Source of the DNA: JBCBRD01 sp039819885
Lineage (GTDB): Bacteria; Pseudomonadota; Alphaproteobacteria; Rhizobiales; Hyphomicrobiaceae
Direction of reading: 5' to 3'
Assembly: GCA_039819885.1 (NCBI GenBank)
Contig: JBCBRD010000004.1
Coordinates: 1 to 36,718, forward strand
DNA: 36,718 nucleotides
In this document: in pieces, positions 16,409 through 26,179 of the stretch
Numbering within the stretch: the stretch's first letter is position 1
How the letters are laid out: every line of letters starts with the position of its first letter
Made by a program: the position numbers and the translations under genes
The notes under the pieces: generated by a model
Database searches by the model: none
Told to the model about the DNA's origin: nothing
The model's input: only the letters and a program-made list of their open reading frames with translations

Positions 16409-17842
16409 ATGACGCCATCACGGCGAAGCGCGAAGACGCGGGGCGCAAGGCAAGACTTGTCCAAAGATTACACCAAGCCTGACAGGCCGGTCAGCGATCA
16501 TCTTCTGGCGGACCTGAAAAAGCTCCACCCGCGCTTGATCGATCTGTCCCTAGGCCGCATTGAGCGATTGCTCCAAAAGCTGGGTGATCCACAAAAGGCC
16601 CTGCCGCCCGTGTTTCATATTGCCGGTACGAACGGCAAGGGATCAACGTCGGCCTTTGTAAAGACCATTCTCCAGGCGGCAGGCAAGCGCGTACACGTCT
16701 ACACATCACCGCATCTCATTCGGTTCCACGAACGCATTTGTCTCGCTGGCACGGATGGCCGGTCACATCCAATCGACGAAGACCAACTCGTCGATGTCCT
16801 CACGCGCACCGAGCACACCAATGCCGGTGACGACATCACGCAATTTGAAGTCACCACTGCTGCCGCCTTTTTAGCGTTCGCTGAGACGCCCGCCGATGCC
16901 ATCATATTGGAAGTTGGTCTGGGTGGCCGGCTGGATGCAACCAACGTCATCGACACCCCGGAGATGTCGATCATTACTCCCGTAGCCATGGACCACGCCG
17001 ATAAGCTGGGAGATACGTTGGCAAAAATAGCTGCAGAAAAAGCCGGTATCATCAAACCGTTGAGACCCGTCGTGGTTTCACGACAGGACCCCGAAGCTTT
17101 CACGGTGATTGACGATCGTGCAAACAAATTGAACGCACCAATCCATGCCTTCGGACGTGACTTCGATGTTTACGAGCAGCGCGGCCGCATGGTGGTTCAA
17201 TCGGAAAGCCACGTCTTTGACCTACCGCTGCCCTCTTTGGTGGGCCGCCACCAAATCGATAACGCAGGCACTGCAGTCACCGCACTCCGCCTCGCCGACA
17301 GTTTCGAAATCTCCGATACCGAATTCGAACAAGGCGTTGTGAATGCGGCATGGCCCGCCAGAATGCAGCGGATTATCAGCGGACCTTTGCTGCCGCTTGT
17401 CGATCGCACATCCGAGATCTGGTTGGATGGCGGACACAACCCCGCAGCAGGCCTAGTCGTCGCGCGCACGATTGCAGATTTGGACGAACGCCTGCCCAGA
17501 CCGGTTGACCTCATTGTTGGAATGATGGGGCTTAAGGATGCACGCGGCTTCCTGGCCAACTTTAAGGGGCTGGTCCGGAGCGTCACCGCGGTTCCACTCG
17601 AAGACGCGCAAGAGCAGCCGTTGGCAGTCGATGAACTTGTAAGAGCGGCAATCGATGTGGGGTTGCCGGCAAGGCAGTCGACGAGCGTTCAAAAAGCCAT
17701 TCGAGATCTTGAGGGAGCAGAACCAGGACCAAAACGGATCTTGATCTGCGGTTCATTATATCTCGCAGGCCACGTGCTCGGGCTCGATCCAAAAACCACC
17801 TCGGCCACCACTGCAGCAACGCAAAAACCCGCCGACATCTGA
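16409..17842 (+). CDS. folC: Bifunctional folylpolyglutamate synthase/dihydrofolate synthase
   Basis: The protein is 477 residues from the ATG at 16409. It adds L-glutamate to dihydropteroate and to folates, using ATP. Mur-ligase-family motifs are visible: P-loop GTNGKGST (73-80), TSPHLIRFHERI, EVGLGGRLDATN, DHADKLGDTLAKIAAEKAGIIKP and WLDGGHNPAA. The first 28 or so residues (basic, RRSAKTRGAR) are not conserved in the family. No ribosome site precedes the ATG, so a later start such as the TTG at codon 17 is possible. It is the last gene of trpA-accD-folC and is convergent with trxA across palindromic repeats. Confidence 0.94.
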   Translation: MTPSRRSAKTRGARQDLSKDYTKPDRPVSDHLLADLKKLHPRLIDLSLGRIERLLQKLGDPQKALPPVFHIAGTNGKGSTSAFVKTILQAAGKRVHVYTSPHLIRFHERICLAGTDGRSHPIDEDQLVDVLTRTEHTNAGDDITQFEVTTAAAFLAFAETPADAIILEVGLGGRLDATNVIDTPEMSIITPVAMDHADKLGDTLAKIAAEKAGIIKPLRPVVVSRQDPEAFTVIDDRANKLNAPIHAFGRDFDVYEQRGRMVVQSESHVFDLPLPSLVGRHQIDNAGTAVTALRLADSFEISDTEFEQGVVNAAWPARMQRIISGPLLPLVDRTSEIWLDGGHNPAAGLVVARTIADLDERLPRPVDLIVGMMGLKDARGFLANFKGLVRSVTAVPLEDAQEQPLAVDELVRAAIDVGLPARQSTSVQKAIRDLEGAEPGPKRILICGSLYLAGHVLGLDPKTTSATTAATQKPADI

Positions 17843-17888
17843 GTGTCGACGGGCTTCAATTCCCAGCCAGACGATCGAGAGCCGATTA

Positions 17889-17936
17889 GATCATGTTCCG
17901 CAAAGGTGTACGCGGTTTTGCGATAAGAACATGATC
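17889..17936. repeat. Intergenic palindromic element, folC-trxA
   Basis: Arms GATCATGTTC (17889-17898) and GAACATGATC (17927-17936) are perfect complements. An inner pair CGCAAA/TTTGCG (17899-17904, 17917-17922) extends the stem past a four-base bulge. This resembles the short dispersed intergenic palindromes common in Hyphomicrobiales genomes. It lies between convergent genes. Confidence 0.75.
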
Positions 17937-17949
17937 CAAAACAGAAGCG

Positions 17950-17991
17950 TAAAGCGCGCCCGCTGATTCCGTCAAAAGTGAACGCGCTTTA
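17950..17991. repeat. Second inverted repeat, overlapping the trxA stop
   Basis: TAAAGCGCG (17950-17958) and CGCGCTTTA (17983-17991) pair over a 24-base loop. The right arm contains the trxA stop codon. It follows the preceding palindrome by 13 bases, so the two may be one composite repeat. It may also help terminate both convergent genes. Confidence 0.6.
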
Positions 17992-18315
17992 GGCGTCAAT
18001 AGATGACGTGACCCACTTCTCTAGCGATGCTCGTTGCGTGAGGGCACCAACGTGCTGCGCAGCCACTTCGCCGTTGCGGAAGATCATCAACGTTGGCATC
18101 GCGCGCACATTGTATTTCTGTGTCACCGAAGGGTTCTGCTCAACATCGACTTTGACGACCGTAAGGTTCTCTTTTAGCGCCTCGGCAACTTGATCCAGAG
18201 CGGGTGCCATCGCTTTACACGGCCCACACCACTCGGCGAAAAAGTCGACGAGGACAGGTTTGTCTGACTTCAAGACCAGATCATCGAACGTTGCGTCTGA
18301 AACTGCATCCGCCAT
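17989..18315 (-). CDS. trxA: Thioredoxin 1
   Basis: The protein is 108 residues, the standard length, using the ATG at 18315, which has GGAG 6 bases upstream. Two earlier in-frame ATGs (18321, 18327) lie too close to or upstream of that site. The active site is WCGPCK (Cys30, Cys33) in FFAEWCGPCKAM, and the cis-Pro motif is RAMPTLMIF. It reduces protein disulfides in the cytoplasm with thioredoxin reductase. It is downstream of addA on the same strand with a 151-base gap, a common alphaproteobacterial neighbourhood, and probably has its own promoter. Confidence 0.96.
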   Translation of the reverse strand: MADAVSDATFDDLVLKSDKPVLVDFFAEWCGPCKAMAPALDQVAEALKENLTVVKVDVEQNPSVTQKYNVRAMPTLMIFRNGEVAAQHVGALTQRASLEKWVTSSIDA

Positions 18316-18466
18316 GTTCATCTCCATTTGTATTTTTTAGGCACGCACGACCAGCGAAAGACTGACCGCATGTGCGATTGGGCCGAAATTCAGGAAGGAG
18401 GGCCAACGAGTTCACTCGCGGTAGGCAAAGCTACATTCAGATATCGGCCTTTCGGATGGATATTAC

Positions 18467-21400
18467 CTAAGAACGCAAACCCTCAGCGTCAAGCGGCCCA
18501 CTTTTGATATCCCAAAGTGTTGAAGTTCGGGCATCAAGTGCTGTGTTCGGTATGTGCAAAATTTGGGCAGTTGCCGTCCAGAGCAGATAGGTAGAAATCG
18601 CCTGTTTTGGGTAAAGTTGAGCCAACGCAAGCCGATAAGCCGCCAATTGAAGCAAATAGGCCTCGGGTACGTTATCCACAGTTGTGGCAATCTTGCGGTT
18701 AGATTTGAAGTCTACGATTGCCACGTCGGTCTCAGTCACCAAAAGCCGGTCGATCTGCCCATGCAGGGTAAGCGGAGGTGCCATGCGTTCTGGGTGTGGG
18801 ATTTCGGCAGTCAAGGTCGCCTCTGCCCTGCTCCCCTCTCCAAACAGATGTGAAAACGCGTCATCATCAAGAATGCGCAGCGTCTCTTGGATGATGGAAG
18901 TCTTGATGCCATCTGGCAGCTGGGCACCGGCTTGACTGATGTATGCCCAGCCTGCGTTTTCGCGTTGCGCCGTTGGTAGATCCGGCAGGTACTGCAAAAG
19001 CGCGTGTGTGAGGTTGCCTCGCAAAAAGCGCGAGTCGCCGGCGGGCTCCAAGAGACGAGGTGAAGGCGGGACCGGATCATCTGTTTGATCCTTATGCTCG
19101 CGCCACTCATCCGGTGCTCGCGTTGGTTCACCTTCATGATCATAGTCGTATGGTGCCAGGCGCGATGGTGCTATTGGTACCGTCGGCGCAGTCACCTTCG
19201 GAGCAGTAGTCCTCGCCCACTCAGGTCGCATCGTTTTTACATCAGTCGACGTTGAAACAACGTCAGGCTTCCCGTCAGGTGGTTCGGTTTGTGGGTTCGT
19301 CATACGCAACACATCGCTGCCATCAGACAAGCGAACCGTTTCGGCGCGCTCAGAAACGGCATCTGAAACGAGGTTATACCAACAGTCCGCAGCAGGTTTT
19401 GATCGGCTTTCAAAGCCACACACATAAAGCCGGTCGCGAGCACGGGTCATTGCCACATACAAAAGGCGATTGCGCTCCTCGGCCTCCTTTGCCGCCTGGT
19501 CCGCTTTGGCTGTTTTGACAGGCGTGAGATCTTTTGAGCCACCCACCGCCCACACTGCCAGCGGGACCACATTCGGGCTTGCCGCTGTGTCTTGGCCAAG
19601 TTCGATCAACGTGGAAGATGCACCACCAGCGCCTCGCGTCGAACATGTGTCGGGCAGGAACACAATCGGTGCCTCCAGTCCCTTTGCACCATGCACGGTC
19701 AGCACGCGGACTTCATCAGTGCCTTGTTCCATATCGCGCTTGATCTGCCGCCGGTCACTGCGCAGCCAAGTCATGAAACCTTGCAGCGAAGGTGGTTCGA
19801 CTTCGTCAAACTGGATCGCAGCATTAAGAAACTCATCAACGGGATCAGCCGCCTCCAATCCAAGTCGATTGAGCAAGAGACGTCGACCACCATCACGGTC
19901 CAAAACTTCGCTGAAGAATTCGAAAGGTGGCAGAAAGTCAGCCCGTTTGCGCCACGCAATCAATCGTTCCACGGCTTGGCTATAGAGGTCGCGCTTGGCG
20001 CGCTGGGCCAATAGCGCATGCCATAGCGATCCCTTGCGCCCGGCTTTCCCGGTCACATGTCCCACTTCGAAAAGATTGTCATCATCAAATCCGAACAACG
20101 GGCTCTTCAGCACGCACGCAAGCGCCAAATCGTCTTCAGGCAAGACGAGGAAATCTCCAAGCGCCATAAGGTCTTGAACAGCGAGTTGATCGGTGAGGTC
20201 CATTCGGTCAGAACCAGCGACTGGAATGTCACGAGCCTTCAAAGCCGCCACCATCGGATTGGCAAACTGGGTCCGCTTTCGCACCAGGATCAAGATGTCG
20301 CTGGGACGGACAGCTCGGTTCTGCGATTCAAGCATCTCTCCATCGTCTAGCCACGCTCTGATCGTGTCGGCAATCTTATCTGCAAGACGTAAAGCAGGAG
20401 CATCACTGGTCGTGTCACCGAACGGGTCCCACGGACTGGTTGGCACTTTCTCCGACGGCTTTTCCGTTGGCCAAACTTCGACCAAACCGGCCTGCCCGAC
20501 GCGTTTGACCAGATGTGCAATCTTCGCCGTAGGATCGCTAGTTAGCCCCGGTGTTACGCGCTGATCCTTGAAGGTCTCGTCAACCGCACTCAGCACAGCA
20601 TCTGCCGTTCGAAATGATAGCGTCAGTGGGATGTCGCGCCACAGCCGTCCGGCCGCGCCTGCAGTTTCCGAAAAGATCTGCCCCATCCGCGCAAACATCT
20701 CAGGCGCAGCACCCTGAAACGAATAGATCGATTGCTTTTCGTCCCCAACGGCAAACAGCGTACGCGTATCGTCCCGCGCCCCCTCTCCAGAAAAGAACTC
20801 GCGCGCAAGTCCTTCAATGATTTGCCACTGCTGAGGCGCAGTGTCCTGACTTTCATCGACCAGAATGTGATCAAGACCACCATCAAGCTTGTACAAAACC
20901 CATGACGCTGATCCAGACGTGGCCAAAAGCGTTGCCGTTTTCAAAATGAGATCGTCGTAATCCAGAACAGCACGTCGCGCTTTGGCGTCGGTGTAGCCCT
21001 GCATCACAGCATCGGCCAATCGCATCAGGGCTTTGGTGGCGTCAATCGCACGTAGGGCTTTAATGTTGTCCTGTGCCGCGACGAATGCTTTCTGCGCATC
21101 ATCAAGCGTATCGCACAGTCCAGGCTCTGCCTCTTGGATGCCCTTGGTGTAGAGTTTTGCGCGCGGGCCACCTGACTTTGTGCAAAACGCATCCTCAAAG
21201 GCTAAGACGCGCGCACTGACGTTGTCCCAACTGGCGATCGCAGTCTTCAACGCCTCGGCAGTTTTGATATCATTGGATTTCCCCGCCGCGAACACAGTGA
21301 CCATGTGATTGGCAATGTCGCGACCTAAAACACCAGCCTGCTGATCTTTCAACGCGGCCTCATCAGCATCACTCGCCAAATCAAAGGTCTTACGCAGTTC

Positions 21401-22138
21401 TCCGGCAAACACGTCAAGGACGCGTGTCGAATAACCGTCGGGGTTCGTCTTGGGATCGAGCCCGTCGACGTCGATCGGGACGCTAAAAATGCCATCTAGC
21501 CATTCGGGGTTTGAGAGTGCTGCACTGATCACATCATCAAACCGATCCTCCTGAGCATAGGCGATCACGGTGAGTAGGGCCACGCCTAAGGGGCGTTCCG
21601 GAGCACTGGTCGCTTTGTCGAGAACCGCATTGATGGCTTCACGCTTCAGCCTCGCACCCAACGCATCGTCCAAGATCGCAAAACCAGGCGGAACACCAGC
21701 TTCCAATGGGAAGCGTTGCAACAACCGCTCACAGAATGCGTGGATCGTCTGTACCTTCAACCCACCTGGTGTCTCGATGGATCGGGTAAACAGTTGCCGC
21801 GCCAAATGCATATCGGCTTCAAGCGCATCGCGGCCCAACAGCGCGCCGAGCATAGCTGATAACTCACTATCGGACGCGGTTACCCAGTCTGCTAGACGTG
21901 AGAAGACTCGCGTCGACATCTCCGCTGCAGCCGCTTTTGTGTACGTCAGACAAAGAATTTTTTCAGGCGGCGATCCAGCCAGCAGTAAGCGCAAAACCCG
22001 GTTGGTGAGGACGTGCGTTTTGCCAGTCCCCGCATTCGCACTCACCCATACAGATGCGCTCGGGTCCGATGCATCGCCTTGCAGTTGGGTGGTTGCCTTA
22101 AGCCGGCCTTCGATTGTGCCAGGATCAGTCGTGGTCAT
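18467..22138 (-). CDS. addA: Double-strand break repair helicase-nuclease subunit AddA
   Basis: The protein is 1223 residues, a UvrD/Rep-type superfamily 1 helicase with a C-terminal RecB-like nuclease. Visible motifs: Walker A ANAGTGKT (34-41), DYDDLI, Walker B ILVDESQDT, AVGDEKQSIYSFQGA, RVLTVHGAKGLEAPIV and LLYVAMTRARDRLY. Nuclease motifs near the end are RGNLTHALLQ (His), GQIDRLLV and AIVDFKSNRK (Asp and Lys of the PD-(D/E)xK site). With AddB it unwinds and resects broken DNA ends to load RecA. The start overlaps the addB stop by 4 bases (ATGA), so the two are translationally coupled. Both motors and nucleases appear intact. Confidence 0.96.
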   Translation of the reverse strand: MTTTDPGTIEGRLKATTQLQGDASDPSASVWVSANAGTGKTHVLTNRVLRLLLAGSPPEKILCLTYTKAAAAEMSTRVFSRLADWVTASDSELSAMLGALLGRDALEADMHLARQLFTRSIETPGGLKVQTIHAFCERLLQRFPLEAGVPPGFAILDDALGARLKREAINAVLDKATSAPERPLGVALLTVIAYAQEDRFDDVISAALSNPEWLDGIFSVPIDVDGLDPKTNPDGYSTRVLDVFAGELRKTFDLASDADEAALKDQQAGVLGRDIANHMVTVFAAGKSNDIKTAEALKTAIASWDNVSARVLAFEDAFCTKSGGPRAKLYTKGIQEAEPGLCDTLDDAQKAFVAAQDNIKALRAIDATKALMRLADAVMQGYTDAKARRAVLDYDDLILKTATLLATSGSASWVLYKLDGGLDHILVDESQDTAPQQWQIIEGLAREFFSGEGARDDTRTLFAVGDEKQSIYSFQGAAPEMFARMGQIFSETAGAAGRLWRDIPLTLSFRTADAVLSAVDETFKDQRVTPGLTSDPTAKIAHLVKRVGQAGLVEVWPTEKPSEKVPTSPWDPFGDTTSDAPALRLADKIADTIRAWLDDGEMLESQNRAVRPSDILILVRKRTQFANPMVAALKARDIPVAGSDRMDLTDQLAVQDLMALGDFLVLPEDDLALACVLKSPLFGFDDDNLFEVGHVTGKAGRKGSLWHALLAQRAKRDLYSQAVERLIAWRKRADFLPPFEFFSEVLDRDGGRRLLLNRLGLEAADPVDEFLNAAIQFDEVEPPSLQGFMTWLRSDRRQIKRDMEQGTDEVRVLTVHGAKGLEAPIVFLPDTCSTRGAGGASSTLIELGQDTAASPNVVPLAVWAVGGSKDLTPVKTAKADQAAKEAEERNRLLYVAMTRARDRLYVCGFESRSKPAADCWYNLVSDAVSERAETVRLSDGSDVLRMTNPQTEPPDGKPDVVSTSTDVKTMRPEWARTTAPKVTAPTVPIAPSRLAPYDYDHEGEPTRAPDEWREHKDQTDDPVPPSPRLLEPAGDSRFLRGNLTHALLQYLPDLPTAQRENAGWAYISQAGAQLPDGIKTSIIQETLRILDDDAFSHLFGEGSRAEATLTAEIPHPERMAPPLTLHGQIDRLLVTETDVAIVDFKSNRKIATTVDNVPEAYLLQLAAYRLALAQLYPKQAISTYLLWTATAQILHIPNTALDARTSTLWDIKSGPLDAEGLRS

Positions 22139-25100
22139 GACCCGCCCTCGCCATTGTCAGTCCCAAACGACCATTCGTTCACGCGGGCCAGTTGAGCGTA
22201 GTCGTCATAGTCATAGGAAAAGTCAGGCCGCCGCTTTGCGGCATAAGGCGTCTCAGGATCATCAAATCGCGCAATCAAGCCCTTGAGTTCTGAAAGGGCA
22301 TTGTCAGCCAACTCCGCAACGCTCTTGTCAGCAACGTGTGTTTCGACACCTGCCGGTTCTGCGCCCGTCGCACTGATGTAGCGGAGTGAGGTGACATCAA
22401 CAGCTTCAGACTCACCAGTTTCCAAACCAAATCCACCTGCTAGGGCAATGGCGGCTTCAAGCGAAAGCTGCGGCCGCTTTCCTTTTTCAACGTCGCCTTT
22501 TGAAGGGGCTTTGCCCGTTTTGTAGTCCGTGATGACGATGCCATGCTCTGTGACATCAATACGGTCGGCGCGCGCCCTCAATTCAAAGGACCCTGCAGGT
22601 GCGTCTAGCCGCATTGCCCCATCGACTTCAGCTAAGGATTTCACGACGCCAGACCGGCGCGCAGGTTCGGTATCGGCAAACCACACCGCAAACCGCTGCA
22701 GTCGTGGACGCCAAAACGCCCATACCCTCGGGCTACCCCGCAAGTCGTCGAAATAGTCGTGCGACGCCTGCATGATCGCGCCTGCAATGTCATTTGGTAG
22801 CTGATCTGAATAGCGCGTCGAAAACTGAGACATTGCCGCGTGAATGATCGTTCCGCGCAGGCTGGCATCCGGTGCGTGCCCGAGGTCCGGCAATCGGTCG
22901 AGACCAAGGATGCTTTGCGCATAGATTGCGTAAGGGTTTGCCATCCAGGTTTCGATCTTCGAAACACCCATCCGTCTTGGGCGGGCGGTAATAGGTGGAC
23001 ACGGTTGTGGTGCGCTAACGCTGATCCGCTGGTCACCAACCTCATCGCGTTGCCTTGCCCAGGCAATCCACGGCTGATCCGTCGCGAGCGCATCTTCGAG
23101 ATCGAGCCCTCGTAACAAGGCTTGAATGCGCATGAGCCAACGCGACGGCACCGTTGGCACACCGTCGGTCTTCTTGGCGCGCGTTAGGTAGACTTTGGGT
23201 GCGGAGAGAAACGACGTGAAGTCATGGGCAGCATATCCGATTTTTTCTTCGAGGTCAGGGAGGCCGATGGCTTTGCGCATCGGTCGGTTGAGCCAGGGAC
23301 CTGGATCGGCATGGTCTGGCCACGTGCCATCATTCAATCCGGCAAGCACCATCACGTCGGCATCCAACAGACGCGCTTCCATCACACCGAGAATGGAGAT
23401 CTGCGGATGGACAGCGACACGCGGCAGTACATTGTTTCCACTCACAAGTGCAGCGTACAGGTCTGCGTAGTCACGAGGTGCAATGGTCGGCCCATCGCCT
23501 CCAGCCGAGATCAGTTCACCAAGCAGCTTGGCAGCCGTCGCGCCAGCCTCTCCTGCATAAAGCGGAGAGGGCGGTGCATCATCGCCAATATCCTCCTCCT
23601 CGTCGTCCGTCTCCTCCACCGGTAACTGGCACAGCGCTTCAGCGACGGCTGCATGCGCTGTAACGCAAGCGCTGATCGACTGCGGGTCGGTTTCGTCGTA
23701 GAGCGCCACCAGAGGTGCAAAGGCCGCGACCAACTGGTCAATCAAAGCATGGGCTGCCTCGCGTGCCTCGTCATTAAGTGCTCGCGCCGCGCGCGACAGG
23801 CGGACACCTTCGGCATCGGCCGTGTCCACGCGATGAAGGGCTGCGCGAACACCATCAAGACCAGATCCCGTATAGACTGCGCGAAATGCGAGCAGTTCAA
23901 CCGCCCGCGCAGCCAATCGAATGTCGCGTGCGGGCAGACCAAGTCGGCAAAGCGGATGCTTGAGAAGCGCCATCAACGCCGCTGGTGCAAACTTCTGGTT
24001 CATCGTCTCGACAACGAGGTCGAGAAAAGCGCCAGGAACCGTTTTGGCAAACGGGCGCCCGGCGCTATCATCGACACGAATATTCCAGGCAGCCAGCCGG
24101 ATGGCGATGCGACGCGCCAAAAGACGGTCAGGCGTCACTAACGCAATGCGCTGTCCAGGCGTCTCGACCGCCTCGCGAAGGATCAGCGAAATGGCTTCCG
24201 CTTCTTCCAGCGCATGAGCAGCTTCGATCAAATGAACATTCTCAAGCCCCGCGCGAACAGTGCTCGCATCCTTGCGTGTTTCAGCCAGCCACGTGTACCA
24301 GTGTTCAGTCGTTGCTGTTGGTCGCATGGCTTCGGAGATGAACGCGCCACGCGCAATCAGGTCTTCATCGACATGGGTAGACAGCTCGTTCACATCGCAG
24401 CGCTTCGCATCAAGCTGATCCAGCAGGCGGCGCAAAGCAAACTGAGGATGGTCCGGATGGGGACTGGGCATTGTTGCTGTCGGCGGTGGTGGTGAGCCAT
24501 TAAGTGTCGCATCGAGGTCGCCCGTCTCGGCCTGCGGGTTGAGCGCCTCCCAACTCTCATCATCCATCAGACGGTCAAATCCAGGAAGCACAACGGCACC
24601 TTGCGGCAACGTCAAAACAGCCTGCATCAATTCTACCGTTGCCGGGATTGAACCTGTGACGCCAGCAACAATAACCGGGCCTGGGGGCGGCGCATCGCGC
24701 AAACGTGCCGCCTCGCCTCGGATGAGGGCATTGCGGCGCTCAGCTGACGTCATCCCGCCGCTTGCGGCCTGATGTGCCGGCCAGAATTGCGTGATGATTT
24801 CCAAGAAGCCGAGTGTCTGCTCCCAGTGAGCCGAAAAGCCTTCGGGCACGATCTCAGCCAGCGCGTCGAGTGACACGCCCTCTGTCTCAATCAGATCGAG
24901 CATCTGGCCAAGTTCACGGGCAAGGGCTGCAACTTGAGCAGGTGTGCGTGCAGCACTTGATGTCTGAGGGCCGTGTTCGTCTGTCGCATTGGCGCCGATG
25001 GCCTCGCTCCACTTGCCAACGAGCATCATCAAGACCATTTGACGTTCGAGCGGTGGCATCGCGGGAGGGATTGGCGCAACGCCCACCCCTGGTATCATCC

Positions 25101-25461
25101 GTCCCGTGGCATTTTCCATGTACGAAGACATGAACGCTTCATCATCGTTACGGTCTGACACCGCTCGGATTTGAGGAAGCAGCAGCGTGTTGGTCCCTGA
25201 CGCTTTTAGAAATGCGGCCGCAAGTGCGCGTTCCGCACGCCGCGTCGGCAACAAGATCGTATATCCAGGCAGATCAATTGCGTCAGGTTTATCACCTCCG
25301 CCACTGCCGGGCAGATCTCCGTTGAGAATAGCGCACGCCAGTCCATCGAGAAACGGCACACCAAAAGGCAACGCATGAAGTGTACCCTTGCGCATGTCGG
25401 CGGACCATTTTTCGGTATTGCTCACCGCATCTCGGCGCTGCTGCATGGCATCAATCGTCAT
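22135..25461 (-). CDS. addB: Double-strand break repair protein AddB, alphaproteobacterial type
   Basis: The protein is 1108 residues from the ATG at 25461; the open frame runs further upstream but only inside the murU-like gene. Near the N-terminus the alphaproteobacterial AddB sequence GYTILLPTRRAERAL (66-80) replaces a classical helicase P-loop. A conserved block ILGVMEARLLDADVMVLAGLNDGTWP lies in the middle. The C-terminal nuclease has GTIIHAAM, ARADRID and ITDYKTGKAPS, giving the His, Asp and Asp/Lys residues. The Cys residues that hold the iron-sulfur cluster in Bacillus AddB are not evident. It overlaps the murU-like gene by 11 bases and addA by 4, in one operon. Confidence 0.94.
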   Translation of the reverse strand: MTIDAMQQRRDAVSNTEKWSADMRKGTLHALPFGVPFLDGLACAILNGDLPGSGGGDKPDAIDLPGYTILLPTRRAERALAAAFLKASGTNTLLLPQIRAVSDRNDDEAFMSSYMENATGRMIPGVGVAPIPPAMPPLERQMVLMMLVGKWSEAIGANATDEHGPQTSSAARTPAQVAALARELGQMLDLIETEGVSLDALAEIVPEGFSAHWEQTLGFLEIITQFWPAHQAASGGMTSAERRNALIRGEAARLRDAPPPGPVIVAGVTGSIPATVELMQAVLTLPQGAVVLPGFDRLMDDESWEALNPQAETGDLDATLNGSPPPPTATMPSPHPDHPQFALRRLLDQLDAKRCDVNELSTHVDEDLIARGAFISEAMRPTATTEHWYTWLAETRKDASTVRAGLENVHLIEAAHALEEAEAISLILREAVETPGQRIALVTPDRLLARRIAIRLAAWNIRVDDSAGRPFAKTVPGAFLDLVVETMNQKFAPAALMALLKHPLCRLGLPARDIRLAARAVELLAFRAVYTGSGLDGVRAALHRVDTADAEGVRLSRAARALNDEAREAAHALIDQLVAAFAPLVALYDETDPQSISACVTAHAAVAEALCQLPVEETDDEEEDIGDDAPPSPLYAGEAGATAAKLLGELISAGGDGPTIAPRDYADLYAALVSGNNVLPRVAVHPQISILGVMEARLLDADVMVLAGLNDGTWPDHADPGPWLNRPMRKAIGLPDLEEKIGYAAHDFTSFLSAPKVYLTRAKKTDGVPTVPSRWLMRIQALLRGLDLEDALATDQPWIAWARQRDEVGDQRISVSAPQPCPPITARPRRMGVSKIETWMANPYAIYAQSILGLDRLPDLGHAPDASLRGTIIHAAMSQFSTRYSDQLPNDIAGAIMQASHDYFDDLRGSPRVWAFWRPRLQRFAVWFADTEPARRSGVVKSLAEVDGAMRLDAPAGSFELRARADRIDVTEHGIVITDYKTGKAPSKGDVEKGKRPQLSLEAAIALAGGFGLETGESEAVDVTSLRYISATGAEPAGVETHVADKSVAELADNALSELKGLIARFDDPETPYAAKRRPDFSYDYDDYAQLARVNEWSFGTDNGEGGS

Positions 25462-26179
25462 ATTGATGCTCAAGCCAAGCCTCGGCTTCGCGCAACGCCT
25501 CAGGCGTACCAACATGCATCCACTTGCCATCCAGCCGCATGCCGTACAAACGCCCCGCCTCAATGGCGCGATCCCAAACCAGATTGAGTGAGAACGGTCC
25601 GTCCGGTGTGTCAGCGAGCAATCGCGGATGTGCGATTGAAACACCGGTAAATGCAAACGGCGCCATATTGTGCTCCGCCCGTCGTGTCAGCTGTCCGTCA
25701 GCCGCCATCACGAAGTCTCCGCGTCCATCATAACCAAGCGCATGCGCTCCAAGGGCAAGCAGTAAAAGCCCATCCATCTTGTCGTCATCCCACATCGCCA
25801 ATAGTCGATCGATGTTGCTGCCCATACCCTCACTCCACGCGCTGTCAGAGTTATGAACAAGCACAGGACCATCCTCGATGAGTGCAAGCGCGCGTTTCAC
25901 GCCACCACCCGTATCAAGCAGCCGTTCGCGTTCATCCGAAATCGTGATCTGAGGAGCTGTCCGGTTCGCCACATGCTGTTCGATCAAGTCAGCTTTGAAA
26001 TGCACATTCACAATCGCCTGCGAGATGCCTGCTGCTGACACGCGATCAAGCACGTGATCGATGAGTGGGCGGTCTTGCAAGTTGACGAGAGGTTTCGGGA
26101 CCGCGTTTGTCAAAGGACGCATACGCGTACCCAGACCGGCAGCCAGTACAATTGCAGTCGTGACGGGAGACGTGGTCAT
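25451..26179 (-). CDS. MurU-like sugar-1-phosphate nucleotidyltransferase
   Basis: The protein is 242 residues with the nucleotidyltransferase signature LAAGLGTRMRPLT followed by PKPLV, which binds the nucleotide and metal. The family includes MurU, which makes UDP-MurNAc from MurNAc-1-phosphate in the AmgK/MurU cell-wall recycling route and so bypasses de novo UDP-MurNAc synthesis. The immediately upstream gene ends in an AmgK-like sugar kinase domain and overlaps it by 4 bases, which supports MurU rather than a mannose or glucose enzyme. The substrate is not proven by sequence alone. It acts in the cytoplasm. Confidence 0.82.
   Translation of the reverse strand: MTTSPVTTAIVLAAGLGTRMRPLTNAVPKPLVNLQDRPLIDHVLDRVSAAGISQAIVNVHFKADLIEQHVANRTAPQITISDERERLLDTGGGVKRALALIEDGPVLVHNSDSAWSEGMGSNIDRLLAMWDDDKMDGLLLLALGAHALGYDGRGDFVMAADGQLTRRAEHNMAPFAFTGVSIAHPRLLADTPDGPFSLNLVWDRAIEAGRLYGMRLDGKWMHVGTPEALREAEAWLEHQYDD

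Noticed and set aside
16216..16482. Plus-strand frame between accD and folC
   Set aside because: It overlaps both genes, has no ribosome site and no conserved features.
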